Positions 13,691 through 26,422 of a stretch of DNA of 64,000 nucleotides are shown here, one piece after another. The first letter of the stretch is position 1. Each line of letters begins with the position of its first letter. The stretch lies in the NCBI RefSeq assembly GCF_000315625.1, contig NW_005434673.1, positions 1,100,843-1,164,842 of the forward strand. Reading direction: 5' to 3'. Below the pieces are notes generated by a model. It did not search any database. It was given only the letters and a program-made list of their open reading frames with translations, and was not told the origin of the DNA. The position numbers were made by a program, and so were the translations under genes. This DNA comes from Guillardia theta CCMP2712 (taxonomy: Eukaryota; Cryptophyceae; Pyrenomonadales; Geminigeraceae).

Positions 13691-13827
13691 CCAATCAACA
13701 TCCACAACCACAAACTTCCCCCACCCCACCCCTCTAAAGTGACCCCACCCCCTGCCCTACTTTTTCTTACCTTTTTCCCTCACCACCCAACCAAATATTA
13801 TTCTATCAGTGATATCCGCCGCATTGA

Positions 13828-15734
13828 ATGGTGCGTCGCAGCGCCATCGGGCTCATGCTCCAGGGAACTCAGATCGAGCACAAGATGGTAAGATGAGAGA
13901 ATAAGATGGTGTGCGAACAGATAAGTACTTGCCAGCTAATGTTACGTCACAATTCTGAGATGTTAGTGACAAGGGCACTACGGCAGCATGATTGTCAGAT
14001 TTTTGACGATTTATGGTTTCTTGTTCAGATCGGCAGCCCTGCCATGAGCTGTGATCAACTGAAAAGAGGAGATACCATTCTCATGGTGATTTCTTTGTGA
14101 AAGTTACAGGACAAGGATGACGTAAGAAGACAGGTAGATGGAGTAGAAGTTACAGCTGAGACAATACATCCGCTACTCCTTGGTAACGACGAGCCTGGAT
14201 CCAAAGTTTTGCTGAGATTGAGGAAGATGGCCACGGTCAGTCGATTTCATGCCTTTCATGCAGTAAGAAGATGAAGTTTCGCACAGGACGAGACAATAGA
14301 AGTAGTAGTGCAGAGATTTGAGATTGCAAAACATGAGGAACAAAAAAAGGTTTTTGATGCATTCTCTGAGATAAAGGATCTTTCTACTCGCCTCAAGAAT
14401 CAACATCTTTCTGAAGTGGTCGATCATGTATTAAATAAACTTTTGTAGAGCACTAAGCAAGAATTGACAGAATCCTTACAGGCAATTGAGTGCTGGAACA
14501 ATTTGGAAGAGTCAAACCAATCCAAGATTTCTACGCTTGATCGCTTGGTCCAATCGCATCAAGAACAAGCTCGTGAATATGTTCTCCAGTCCATGAGCTG
14601 CTTGCGCGATGTGATCTCAATCGGGGAAGAAAAAGAAGACGAATACACAAGCTTGATCCAACAGCTTGAAATTACATGCACAAAAAAGGATCAAGAAACT
14701 CAAAGGATTGAGAAGGCAGTTGCAGATTTGAATAGTCAATTGCTTACTTTGCGAGATGAACTTATCTCGCAAACAACACAGCGCGACAAAACAAGAGCTG
14801 AATATCTCAAAGCAAAAGACCGATTGAGCTATGAAAAGGAGAAGCGAGCATTAGCAGAGGACAAGTACAGGGAGACAAATCATCAGCTGAGGAGTGAGAA
14901 GGAGGTCCAAAGAATTCTTCTCCATTCGTTTGATACATTCTACTCGATTTTTGAGAATCAGGCTCAAGAAATCAATCTCCTTCTGGTTTCTTGCCAGTCT
15001 CTCATCCAAGAATACAAGGCTTCTAAGGATATCCCGTTCAATCCACCGCCTCTCAACCAAGTCATGCAAGGGTTTGCTTTAGACACGAGCAAGTTGAATA
15101 TGACAGGATTGAATGATCTCTTGAAGAATTTTAGTCAAACCACTTTAAGTCTTACGCCTCAAAAGATGGACAACAAGGCCAAGTTTGTTCCTGTCAAGGC
15201 CAATAGCATCAAGTTACAACAATATGATCCCAAAGAAGCAGTGTTTGGAAAAAAGAAGATAGTCTTGGAAGCAGTTGTGGCAGATCAAACCAGCAAAAAC
15301 AGAGTCCCTGAGGTAACTAGTCTACTCTATGTGCTGAATAGTTACTTGGTCTCAGTTTGGAGATGTTGTGCTCGAAGTGAATTCAACTATGGTCTTGGAC
15401 ATCTGCGATCTCCGACTTCTTATGAAGAACAAGACGGTCTTTGTCTTTCTTCACCACGTCTGCTTAGTGTTTCTTTACAGGCCTGTATCACAGTCTACCG
15501 CAATGGTAAAATTCATTCTTTCAACCTTCCTCCTGGGCTGCTCATGGTTCCTGCTCTTGATCAGCCAGGTATGTCCAAACTCCGTATCATTCTATTAAAG
15601 CAATTCTGCTTTCAGACTCTGTCAAGCAAGAAAAAGACGGCAGTGTGCATGTGAATGTTCTGTTTGCCGGCGGGTTGTCGATAAGATTCTATCAAGAAAG
15701 GATTCTAGCGGAAGTTTTGGAAGAAAAAGAATGA
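13828..15734 (+). CDS. PDZ - coiled-coil - PDZ-like protein
   Basis: From the ATG at 13828 the first exon gives AIGLMLQG, a PDZ carboxylate-binding loop. The next exons add LKRGDTILM and VDGVEVTAETIHPLL, completing a PDZ domain. A long exon (about 14449-15311) then encodes a coiled coil of about 280 residues rich in Gln, Glu and Lys. After two more introns, FGDVVLEVNSTMVL and ITVYRNGKIHSFNL form a second PDZ-like unit. The frame closes with a TGA at 15732-15734. PDZ domains bind C-terminal peptides, so a scaffold role is likely. Between the first PDZ and the long coil the frame is kept only by removing a very short segment ending in ttttgtag (14428-14448). Confidence 0.75.
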
Positions 15735-15946
15735 AACGCAAAACCCAGTCCTATGTCAGTGATGTACAGCTTCTATTCTTTCACAAAAGTATAAATATCA
15801 GATCTCCAGTGACTCAACGATTACAGCAAGAGCTGAACGGGCCTGTTTCAATGTTTCAGAAAATGTCTATCGATCCAAAAAGATTAACCTGTTCGATGTC
15901 GTTCTTGGCATTCATGAGAAACTGCTCAGTTTTTTTATCGGGTCTT

Positions 15947-17005
15947 TCACCCTACCATGACACGATCAGAAAGCCAATGTAGAAGAGCCTTGACGACCTT
16001 CTTGAATTCGTTGTTAGCGGAAAAATCTCCAAAGGATGAGCCATAAGCCATGGCGTCGGCACTGGCAATCAACCTTGCGAAATTCTCTTCTGCCTGCAGC
16101 ATCGTTATCTCTCTTTCTATATCTGATTTCAAACCTCGATGTAGGCATCAAGGCGGTCAGGATTCACAAACTTTCTAAACTTTGCGATGTTCGAAGGAGC
16201 TCGGTGAAGCGGGTCTTCCGATGAAGCGAGGCCGAGGAACTGCCTCGGGTGATCCACAGCTCGCAATAAGCTGATTAAAACTTACGGATCGAATCACTGT
16301 TGGATTACGTTTGCACTTGACGATCTGTTTGGTACCGATGAATAGGGTACTTTGAGAAGGAGATATCAAGGACCATGTATTTGTTGTCTTTGTCGAAGAG
16401 CGCATTGGTTTTGGCTGCGTCCAGCAACTCTGCCTTGTTCTTGGAAGAAAGAAGATCTCTAGAGAGCTGACGAATTTTTCATCACAATGTTGCCTCGTTT
16501 CTCTCAGCATATCGAAGTCACCTCTGCATAGTTGCACTGAGTCGTCTCGTCATCCCATCTACATCGAGTTAGCGGCAAGACAATCAGTTCTCCCCTCACT
16601 TGCTGATCAGATATTCCAGTCCCTTCAACCCAACCTGATATGGCATATCACGCTGCTGCAAGATGGTGCATGCTGAAAGCAGATTAGTTTCACCTTCAAT
16701 TTCAGCATCTCCTTCTTGTCAGTGACTGAGATCTTTCCCGCTGACTGAGCATATCCTTCGGAGGGAAAGAGAAACGAAGGGATCATCAAAGGAAGTATGC
16801 CCAACGTCTTCACTAACGTTTTCCTCTGCAATAGATCGCAAGATGGATTGAATTCCATTCTAAGCTTACATGCAACCGAACTTCTCCCACTCTTGTCGCT
16901 CTGTGACGGCAGGGAGCAACCAACAAATGCATCGCTCCGTTGGGTCCAGAAGGTGATGAGCAATACGCATTGAATAACTTCACATGACAGCAATGAAGAC
17001 CCCAT
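15947..17005 (-). CDS. Predicted plastid (thylakoid-lumen) protein of unknown function
   Basis: The ATG at 17005 opens a hydrophobic signal peptide ending ...RSDAF, with Phe near the predicted cleavage site as in red-lineage complex-plastid targeting. A basic/Ser region follows, then a second hydrophobic segment (LGILPLMIPSFLF) ending near YAQSAG, like a thylakoid-transfer signal. About seven exons join in frame. The mature part has GLKGLEYLISKWDDET, a Cys, a CKRNPTVIRSFLGL block and a DPLHRA block, and ends in a helical region before the stop at 15947. I recognise no named family. Double targeting suggests the lumen, an inference from the leader alone. Confidence 0.7.
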
Positions 17006-17619
17006 CTGTGCATACGAGGTCAGTTTGTATGATGCTACCCGTGGGATCTGTTATGATCATCTCATCTCTTCCTCTATCCTTAGGCTACTTCTCTGGTCTC
17101 ACTACGTCTCCTTCGTTCCTCTAAACTCGCCATACTCTTGTCCTTGCTTTCTCTGCCGCTTCTCTTTCTCCTCCTCCTCCTCCTCCACCTCCTCTACTTT
17201 CCGATGGTGTCCTCTTGAATCCTTTATAAAGGCCCCATTGAGAATTTAGAGGGGGTTTAGAGGGGGTTTGTTTACTGACTTTGTGAAGCTAAGGGGGTAG
17301 GGGTGGTATCAGGCGATAAAACTGCTCGTACTTGACAAGTGAAGGGAAAGCGAATGGCAGGGCAGGCATGAACAGGTGTCAGCGAGGATAGTCAGACCAG
17401 ACCAGACCAGACCAGACCAGACCAGTTGTTGAGAGGCGAAGAATGGTCCTGGTCCGTAGAATACAGGCAACCATGGCTGATGTTCACCATAAGAACATCA
17501 CGAGAATTTTCCAAATAAGATATCGATTCGCCAGCAAATGAGACGATCAAGAATTGATTGCGCGAGAGAAGAGATTATGACGTGAGAAATGCTTTCTCGT
17601 CACTTATCATAAGCGCGCG
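17006..17619. other. Spacer with GGTTTAGAGG-type and CCAGA tandem repeats
   Basis: The spacer holds a CT-rich region at 17040-17200, a short G-rich duplicated 'gggtttagaggg' tract at 17245-17275, and six or so CAGAC units at about 17396-17426. No gene is seen. It separates two divergent genes and probably carries both promoters. Confidence 0.5.
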
Positions 17620-20600
17620 ATGCCTCTCAGCTCGTTTCTGCATGTCCTCTCGTTAGTCGTGCTCTCCATTCAGCTTCAAGTCGCAAATACAGGAACTTGC
17701 TCCCCAGATGATCCGTTCACAAACAAAGCACCATGCAATGGTCATGGGGAATGCAACACCCAGTATGGCCTTTGTGTGTGTTACTCCGGTTGGTCAGGGT
17801 TCAACTGCAGTGAACCAGACCAGCCATGTAACAATGCGGTGGTACACCTGGCAGACAGCGCTGGCTCCTTCACTGATGGTTATTACGGGATGAATTATGC
17901 TCCTTCATTGAACTGCATCTGGTATATCTCTTCGCCAAGAGATTCGCCCGAGAACTATTTCACTTTCCCGACGGTGTTGTTGTTCTATGAAATTAATCTC
18001 GAAGATGGATTTGACTGGGTATTTGTGTACGAAGGGCAGAGCACAAACAAATCAGATCTCATTGCATCCTTCACCGGACAGTACCCTAGACAAGATAGTT
18101 CTGGAAGGATGATACTACCCCAGATTGTTTCTTCCCCCTCTGAGAAAGGTTTGACAGTTCAGTTTCAGAGCGATTGGGCGTATGGAAGTAAAGGGTTTCG
18201 TTGCATGTATACGTCCGTGATCGAAGAGTCTTGGATTCTCAACTTCAAGGCTTCGCTCACGGGTCAGAACCTAGCCTACAACAACGTCGCTGAAGGAGCC
18301 TGCCTTGACGTCAACTGCGTCAACTACAACAAGTGGATTGATGCGGCAAAGCGGCAGACGGGTTCTTCCTTCGATGCCTACAGCACGTGCAGCGTTGAAG
18401 CTGCGAGCTCAGTGAGCTGGCCAGGCAAGGACAAGAGCGTTTTTGATCTGACCAATCGAGACATCGAAAAGTTTTTGTCAACTCATCCAGATTTGGTACA
18501 CATGCCTCCAGTTTGCCCACCCCAGCATTCTTGGGTCCCTTCGATACAAGGATGTTTCCCATCCTCCCCTGACTACCAGGGACTCAAGGTTCGCGTCAGT
18601 GATGTTGCGGTGCCAAAGTTTGTCGCTGTGAGCTCCATATTTTCCTTACGTCTTCTCCCTCACTCGTTTGCAGAATTTGTCTGCTCCGCTGCTCGATCCC
18701 AACACGTCGTACTTTGAGAACATAACTGCAGCGCAAGCCATCGGGTCTGATTGGCTCAACGCAAACATCCAACTTGTCTCGACCAGTCAGACTGAATGTT
18801 CTTTGTCCTTCTTTGTGTCAGTTCCTGGCATCTACAAGTGGTCTTTCTGGTTGCTGACCAAGACAGGAGAAGTTTGTCCTCCAAAGCCGACTGGATACTC
18901 GTCGACGGGCAAACCGATCTACCTCTGCGACTCCATTATTGAGATGGTCCCTATGCCCAACGATGACCTGCGAGGGCCTGCCTCCTACTCGGTTATTGTG
19001 TACGCAGGGGACACTGATCCATCCAAGAGCTTCGCGTACGGGTAAGTTCCCCTGTGGTGATTCCTTTATCTTCTGAAGGCACCTGTCTTGATGTCCTCTC
19101 GTACTCCTGACACAAGCATGTCTTTGTGCAGCCCTGGCCTTAGCTCCGCCAACCAGGTGGGAGCCTGCACAGCAGGGAGCAGCACATTTTTCCATATCAC
19201 CAGCGTCGACAAGTACAACAACCCTCGGTTGTCAGGCGGAGACGATTGGTCTGTAAAATTTGACATCTTCCTCCCGGGATACGGCGATGCAGAGACATTC
19301 ATAAGAAGCTCGCAGGAGGGGGAAAGTTCTGAGCTATTGAGGAGGAGCGTTGAGGTTGGAGGAGAGGAAGACAACGTGAAGATTAGGGGGAGGGAAGCAT
19401 GTGCCTCCGGCCTCATCGCAAACCTTGGCAACGGGACTTACCTTGTAAGGTGGCAGACGACCTGCTCAGGTCGATATTGGTTGTCAATCACTCTAGGTGA
19501 GGAAGGCGTCACCCCCCGCTGAGCTCACGGGCTAAGTAGGAGGGAAGCACATTGGGACAGCAGCGCAATGGAGTGATATGGTCGCTCGCTACCCCTGCTC
19601 TCTTGATTGTCCAGCAAAGGTGGAGGAGGGTCTTGAGAGAGGGCGAGGCTGACATGAAGGTCACAGGTAAGCAGCCCGTTCAACGTCCTGACCTCCAGTG
19701 GAGCTCCCGACGTGAAGTCCGCACAGGTTGTTATCACGTCTTCAGCTGATATCTCAGCAGCAGAAGAGCTGAACCTGTCATCTTGAGGTGTTCGGAACGG
19801 CTCTCCTATACGCTCAAGCTGGATACGCCTCCGTTCTCTTTCTGCGCATGAATGACCTGTGGGGAAACCCTGTGAGCCAACTAGAAGAAGTTGTGTTTGA
19901 CATCAGAACGCCTTCGTCCACTTCTCTATTGTCCAACTTAGCAGCCTCGTAAGTTCTCAATACTTGTTTGACGTGGAAACAAAACATGACACCTTGTCAG
20001 TGGAGAAGACTATTCGCAGAAATATCGGGGCGATCCGTTTGAAGATTTAGCAGACCAAGTTCAATCGTACAACAAGTCGATCAAGGTGGCTCAAGCTGTT
20101 ACTTAGATTCTCTCTCTGTCTCACTTTCCTTCGATTCTCTCAACTCGTTTCTATTTGCTCCGTCTACTTTACATAATTCTTTTCTTTTGCTCCATTTTTC
20201 TTCAAACGTAAATCTTGTCCCTCACTCCACCTGCAGGTAACGGCAACCACTCATATCCTTGGAGGTGAAAAGTTTCCGTCGGATACCATGATCGAATGGA
20301 TTGCAACAACGAAGGGCTGGCATCAGGTCTCTGTCATGGTCAACCAGAAACTTCCAGTGAGTCTCACCAACACGCAAGAGAAGAAACACTGACTATATTT
20401 GACCTGTTGCTCTCTTCTTTGCCCTAGACTGCCACGGGGATTCTTGCTTCCCTCCTCCACGTTCCATCCTCTCCCTTCTCCCTCTACATCCACGCAGCCG
20501 AGAGCCATCCTCCGTCGACGTGGGTGGAAGGAGGAGTTTTGCTGGGCCCTCTGCTGGATGGCGAGAAACAGAGTTTTGAGAGCGGCGTCATGATCGCAAC

Positions 20601-23600
20601 CGACGGGAACGCTGGCAGATATTTCAGATTCGTCGATCGCGACAGGTATGGGAACGAGAGGAGCAAAGGAGGTGAGAAATGGACTTTCAAAGTGACTGGG
20701 CTCGATCTCGGATCTTGTCCGCACATTCAAGACAAGATCCTCCACGACATTACCTGCAAATGTTCCGACGACACCATTGTCGGCATCTATGACCTCACCC
20801 TCGGCACTTGCAACCGAGAAAAATTCCCTGAAATCGCGTGGAACGTGATAGCTTTGAGCAGAGACATCTGCTGCTTGTACAACATGAACAATGTCTCATG
20901 TTTGCCCGCGGACTGCTGTGGACCTCCACGTCAGAAGATGTGCGCTTCGCTAGACAGATGCGTCAACAACGCGATGGACTCACCATCGTGTTCCTCATGG
21001 ACGCTCGTCAACGTGTTGACAAACTTCTTCAGGTTTGCGGGGGCAGGTTGTCCTGTGCTTGAGAAGCTGGGAAGAGAATATGGCATCATCACACCTGATC
21101 TTCCTTGCGGTCTCCCGCAGGAGCATCAGTTGTGGAGCTTTTCAGACGCTCTGCCGGCATGGGAGTCGGTGCAGGGATATCGTTCCTCACAGGATCATGC
21201 TGTCTTCCAAGACTTCGACAACGGAACTTACATGGCCACTTACTTTCACACTACTTCGGGGCTGTATCAGATCTCCATCGTCAATGACAATGGCTACCTG
21301 ATCCATGGCAGCCCGTATGCTCTTTTGTGTGCTGGCGTATGCATGACTCGTGACTGCCGCAGGTACGATACCATGGTCAAGCCCGGGCCCATACATCCCC
21401 CATCAGTTGGGGTGAACGATCGTGGTGTAGCATACACAGACTTGCAGTCCGTCATCGCCGGTGCGACATCCTCGTTGGACTTGCTGCTTCGAGACATGAA
21501 CGGCAACTCCCTCTGGTCAACTCAGCAAGGGGCGCAAGAAGACCGGAAACTTCGGATGCAGAGCCCCAAGATGGATGGATATGAGACCCCTCAGCGCCTC
21601 CTCAACCTCACCATTCAGCCCATGGTCGTTGAGTTCTTCGATGCTGTCATCGGCATGTCCTCCGTCGTCGTCTGGGAGGCCAACTTTTCTCCTCTTGTAG
21701 TGCAGGATTACGGCGATGGGCTCGTGCGATCCGACTACATCGTGACTACAGCAGGAGACTTTCAGCTTCACATACTCTTCGACGGCGAGGTTATCGCATC
21801 CTCTCCTTACCGCCTGCGTGTGAGGCCTGGGCCTGTAAGCATTCCGGACAGCACAGCCTTTGGTAGCGCTTTGCAGACTTGCGGAGCAGGAACTCTCTGC
21901 ACGCTGTCGATCGAGGTGCGAGACGCGTGGGGCAACCGGAGGATTCTAGAGGAAGACGAGGGTCCCTCCTGCCACTTGCAAGGCCTCCTGGCCAACTGTG
22001 TTCCCGTTGATTCTGTCAAAACAAGCTTCGGACAAGAACCTTCCTGCTTGGACCCGAGTACGGGGATAGCTGGGATCCAAGTCCATGCGACCTCGTCCTG
22101 TGCCATGGCCTTTCTTGGGTCCTTCACTGTTATGTTCGTCGACCCTGTCAGCCCTGCAAACATGCAGGAGCAGAGCTTTCAAATCGACAAGTCCAACTTG
22201 TACTCTGGGAGTTACAATGTGACGAACGCTGGACAACACCTCTTATCCATCGTGTACAAGAAGCCTGACGGCACCTGGACCCATATCAGACACTCGCCTT
22301 TCAGCGTCACCATCGTAGGAGGAGTTGCCGTACCCAACATGTACTTGATATCTGTTATTATTTTATCTCCCTCCCTCCTCCATGGCTCTTTCCTGATCCT
22401 AGCTCGTCCGCTTGCTCACGCTTCGCTTGTATCAGGTGCTCCTGCCAAGGCCAAACAAGCGAGCTTCATGCGGGACTCCCTGGCACTCTTATCCTCACCA
22501 GCAGGGATGCCTGGGGCAATGCGAGGATTCAAGGAGGCGACCACGTATCAGGCTGGATCCAAGGACCTCTCACTACCCGCGCTACAGCAGCGGAAGGACC
22601 GTTGGGGAAAGGCTACCCTGTATCTGTGGTTGACCGTCACAACGGTACATATCATGTCGAGTACTTCTTGACGGTGACTGGGAAATACTCGTTCTCGCTA
22701 TCTATCAACGGCTATGACGTGAACAACAGCCCCTTCGAGTTGTTTGTGGTGCAAGGCTTCCAGTTCTTGAGCTTCTCTCGACCAGTCGGTCTTCAGTTAC
22801 TAAGCAGCGCCAACATCAATCAGAACAGCAGCACTCTCGACCTCACGTCTCCGTCCAATAACAGCATCGGAGCTGTTTGGTACTCAATCCCCCAGCGCGT
22901 GGCACAGGGCTTTGTGATGGACTTTCGCTTTCTTCTCCACAGTTTCTCTTCCGTCTGTAACTCGTGGAACTACGGAACAAACAGCAACGAGTACTGCACG
23001 TTGAGGCGAGGCGAGGGCTTCGCTTTCATGCTGGTTGGAGGGGGCGATGGCATGCCTGCGTATGGCGATGGAGGAGCTCAGCTGGGGTATGGAGGTCTCC
23101 GCAAGTCATTGGCGATCGAGTTCGACGTGACCGTCAACCCCCAGCTGGGAGACGCTGGACAAAATCACATCTCGATTCACAGCCGAGGAAGCGAGCCCAA
23201 CTCAGCAGCTCACACTTTCTCCATCGCACAGACTCCGCAGCTCCCGATCCTCTTCGATGGCAACGAGCATCACGTGAGGATACGGTACGATCACTCCATA
23301 CCAAGCTCTTACCTCAAGGACCCATGCTTCAAGGTGTCGCAGTACGGAGCACGCTTCCTCTCCTCTAGTCCTCGACGAGACTTGGGGTCGCTGACAGTGT
23401 GGATCGACGATTTTGACCGGCCGGTCCTTGTGACTGCGCTGAACCTCATGTCCTTCCTTGCGTACCCTCCTCAAGGCACAGCTTGGGTTGGCTTCACGGC
23501 GTCCACCGGATCAGAGTTCATGGTTGCCAGCATCAGAGAATGGAACCTGCAGGTCGGGGCTTGCATGGACGACTGCAATGACAACGGATTCTGTCTCGAT

Positions 23601-23660
23601 GGCTTCTGCATATGCGACGAGGGTTTTCGCGGTTCGTCTTGCAGAGATGTGAACGTATGA
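17620..23660 (+). CDS. Secreted EGF / CUB / filamin-repeat / L-type lectin protein
   Basis: The ATG at 17620 starts a signal peptide. Then come an EGF module (CNGHGECNTQYGLCVC), a CUB-like domain (FLYEIN-type core with FDWVFVYEG), and a series of filamin-type Ig repeats. The repeats are recognisable by SYSV.., DLWGNPV, DRYGNERS, DAWGNRRI and DAWGNARI turns and by NGTY strands. Near the C-terminus is an L-type (legume-like) lectin fold, with GFAFMLVGGGDGMP and SLAIEFDVT. A last EGF module (CNDNGFCLDGFCICDEGF) sits just before the stop at 23658-23660. About nine introns are needed, mostly between 18.6 and 20.5 kb, with one at about 22340-22436. The product probably runs to 1,700 or more residues. 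Extracellular adhesion or carbohydrate binding is inferred from the domains. The last codons may be spliced, but the acceptor at 23702 leads straight to a TGA, so the end hardly changes. Confidence 0.85.
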
Positions 23661-24273
23661 AGGAATCGGGAACTCGTTTGACCTGCCATTGAATACCCCT
23701 CAGTGAACTCGCCTACCAGGCGAGTTCGATTTTGACTGAGAAGAGCAGTAGCGCAAGGTTTACCCCGGTCATCAGGGTGTATCAAGAGTACCCTTATGAT
23801 CACTTAACTCTGATGAGTAAAATTCATCAGCCCGATCAGACTGACCCGGGCCTTTGCCCGTTGTAACGGACAAATTCACCAATGTAACTACCGTAACTGT
23901 CTGTCCCTTCATGCTGACAGCAAACAGAGAGGGAAGGAACAAGTCAGAGACAGATGAGATATTAGATACAGATGATAGACAGATGATAGACAGATCAGAG
24001 AAAGATGATAGACAGATTAGAGATGGAAGGTGGAGAGAAATATGAGAAGTTTTAGGAACCAAGTAGAATATGACATAGTTGAAAGCATGGTCCAAATAAA
24101 TCTGAGAGAACAACGACGGACGTTGAATTACAGTTCATGAAATTTCGATATGTTGCTATTGAAATTTAGTTTCTAATGTGATCAAATATCATGTCACGAG
24201 GAAGGTTATGGAATGACAAGAATATGTGAAGGCGAAGGCGCTGGCTTGAACTGACTTGAAGCACAGGCTTGCA
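23661..24273. other. Spacer with several perfect hairpins and a GATAGACA-type repeat
   Basis: A perfect 9-bp stem (23705-23713 with 23719-23727, 5-nt loop) is followed by a 7-bp stem (23810-23816 with 23824-23830). At about 23955-24015 an imperfect 'agatgatagacag' repeat occurs. No coding stretch is supported. The hairpins could act in the 3' end of the lectin gene transcript. Confidence 0.5.
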
Positions 24274-26371
24274 ATGTCAGGAATAGCTGATCTGAGCATT
24301 CCTCTCATCAAGAAGGAGAAGATGAGGAGAAATGTTCTTCTGGTCTCCATTCTGACAATGGCTGTGATTGGGCTTCTTTTGATGTCCTCGCACGTAAACA
24401 AGAATGCTTTGCTGGGATTCAATCAACCTTTCGACTCCGACGTGCCCGTACAATGGGACTCAAGTGCATCAAGTGATCTGCAAGGAATCAGCAGATACTT
24501 CAGCTCTCCTGGTTCTCATTTGAGGAACAGAGCACCGACTGCACACCCATCACTCAAGGCTCGAACTACCATCCTTGCCGACGTGCCAGCGCACGAGTGG
24601 TCTAAGCATCATTATCGTGATGTTGCTGCTTCCAAGATGGACCAGCAGACTGTGAACGGGATCTGGTACGACAAGGATGAAGCATGGAAGGGCATTGATG
24701 AGGTGCTCCCTACCGATACTCCGTACTCCTATCAACTCGCGCACGTCGGCAAGGGCGAGGAGTCGAAGATGGAGGCCTTTCTTTCGCATGCATACAAGCA
24801 ACTGAGCAGTCTCAAGAAAGCTCTTCGTCAAGTCAAGGGCGAGAAGTCAGCGGATGACAAAGAGCTTGAAGGAATCCTCTCTCAAGGAGAGTCTGCGCTG
24901 AAGAAAATTGAAAAACACGTCTGGGCTGACACAGCAAATGCAGAGTACAGGAAGCAAGTGAATGACAAGATGCACATGAGGGCAACATCGAAGACGATGC
25001 TGAGATCCATGAATCTACCACAAAACCATGCATCCTCAAAGCATTATGAATCCGCTGAAAAGGCAGCAAACGATTTGAACAAATACTTTGACAAGTTGGA
25101 CAAGAAGACAGAAATGGAAAACAAACAAAACGCCCGGCGAGCCGATGAGGACAACTCCATGTCGCTTGGCGACATCAAAAATAATCCTGGACAAATTCTG
25201 CATGCTGCTCAAAGGCGCCAGTTCGATCTTTCCGAAGTCCGACCATTGGCCGAAGTGTTTGTGAAGATTATGGCGAGAGCGATCAAGGCCGACAAGGCTC
25301 AAAGCCTTGAGATCAAACCCCCGTCAGAGGAGAGAACACAGAGCTGCCAGCTCTGCGTCAAGATCATGGGATGCGAGGACTGCTGTGAGATCATATGCCT
25401 GGGAGTCGACGATGAAAACAAGAAAGAAGAACCGAGCTCTACAAAGGCGCCATCTCCTTCTATCCTGAGGTCGGTGGTGAACAAGTTGGCTCGCGTCCCC
25501 TGCGAGTGTCAAAGTGCGGAGTGCAAGGAGTGTCCGCAGCACGATCAAATCCGCAAGCCATGGTCTTCCCTTACTGCCTCCGACAGGTCTAGCTCTCTCT
25601 CTGTGATGTCCATTCTCTGACCCTGTAACAGGGAGCTGTCCGAAGTCGTAGAGAAGAACGAAGAGATCAAGAAAGCGTCAGAGGCGGTGGCGAGATCGAA
25701 TGCGATTCTTCGTGAGCGTGTCGCTGCCCTCGAGGCGACCAACCAGATGGCCATCCGTCAGGCACTTTGAATCGATGGAGCGATTGACCTTCTAACATCT
25801 TGCCTCTCAGGGTCTTGGAGCCTATGTGCCTGAGGAGTCGGACGACGCGTGGGTTGCGCGGGAGCCGTTCCCTGGAAAGAGCGAGCAAGTCGCCTCAGGG
25901 TTCTCCGATGGCGTTCAGGTTGCAAATCATGGCCGTTGAAAGGGCCTCACTTACTCTGGTGCAGGACTTGCAGAAGCAACTGTTGGGTGCGCGCAGAAAA
26001 ATCCAGAGGCTGAGGCAGGAGCTGAAGAATTCCGACGCCGCTGCCTATCATGGCGCTGAGGTTGATTTATGAGGTGCTGGTGTAGCGGTTTACATCCACT
26101 CAGGTCGCAGCTGAGATGAGGTACAAGCTCGACCAGGCCACAAAAGCTGCTTCGTCGCTCCTCCGTTCCAAGGTTCGCGTCATCCAGCTTTTCCTTCTCT
26201 CTCAATCTTTGACCTCTTTCGCAGGATCAGACAGATGAGAGTGCGCTTCCCTTCTATGAGCAGCGGGCGTATGGGGGCAAACAGACAGAAGCTGATGTCA
26301 GGAGGTACGAGCGAGATGTGCGAAGGGGAACAGCTTTGCCGTACGGTGAGACTGTCGGGAGACTCTACTAG
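24274..26371 (+). CDS. Single-pass membrane protein with coiled coils, unknown
   Basis: I take the ATG at 24274 as start. A cytoplasmic basic stretch is followed by one transmembrane segment (VLLVSILTMAVIGLLLM). A long lysine/glutamate-rich helical region follows. Around codons 355-420 there is a Cys-rich patch (CQLCVKIMGCEDCCEIIC, then CECQSAECKEC), possibly a metal site. After the first exon (to about 25587) five more exons add coiled coil and a basic tail ending at the stop 26369-26371. The intron after ...NQMAIRQ starts with GC (25750), another GC-AG intron. Type II topology is likely. No named family is recognised. Confidence 0.75.
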
Positions 26372-26422
26372 ATAGAGGAGCTGGCGGCTCTAGTTGTACT
26401 TTAAACACTTCCTTCTTCCCTT

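Noticed and set aside
17245-17275. GGGTTTAGAGGG tract considered as telomere-like
   Set aside because: Only two irregular copies, not a TTTAGGG array.
23700-23730. Hairpin considered as part of a tRNA gene
   Set aside because: No T-loop consensus or acceptor pairing could be found around it, and no tRNA was found elsewhere in the window.
23810-23830. CTGATGA string suggesting a hammerhead ribozyme core
   Set aside because: The string simply pairs with TCATCAG as a hairpin; the required GAAA and flanking stems are missing.
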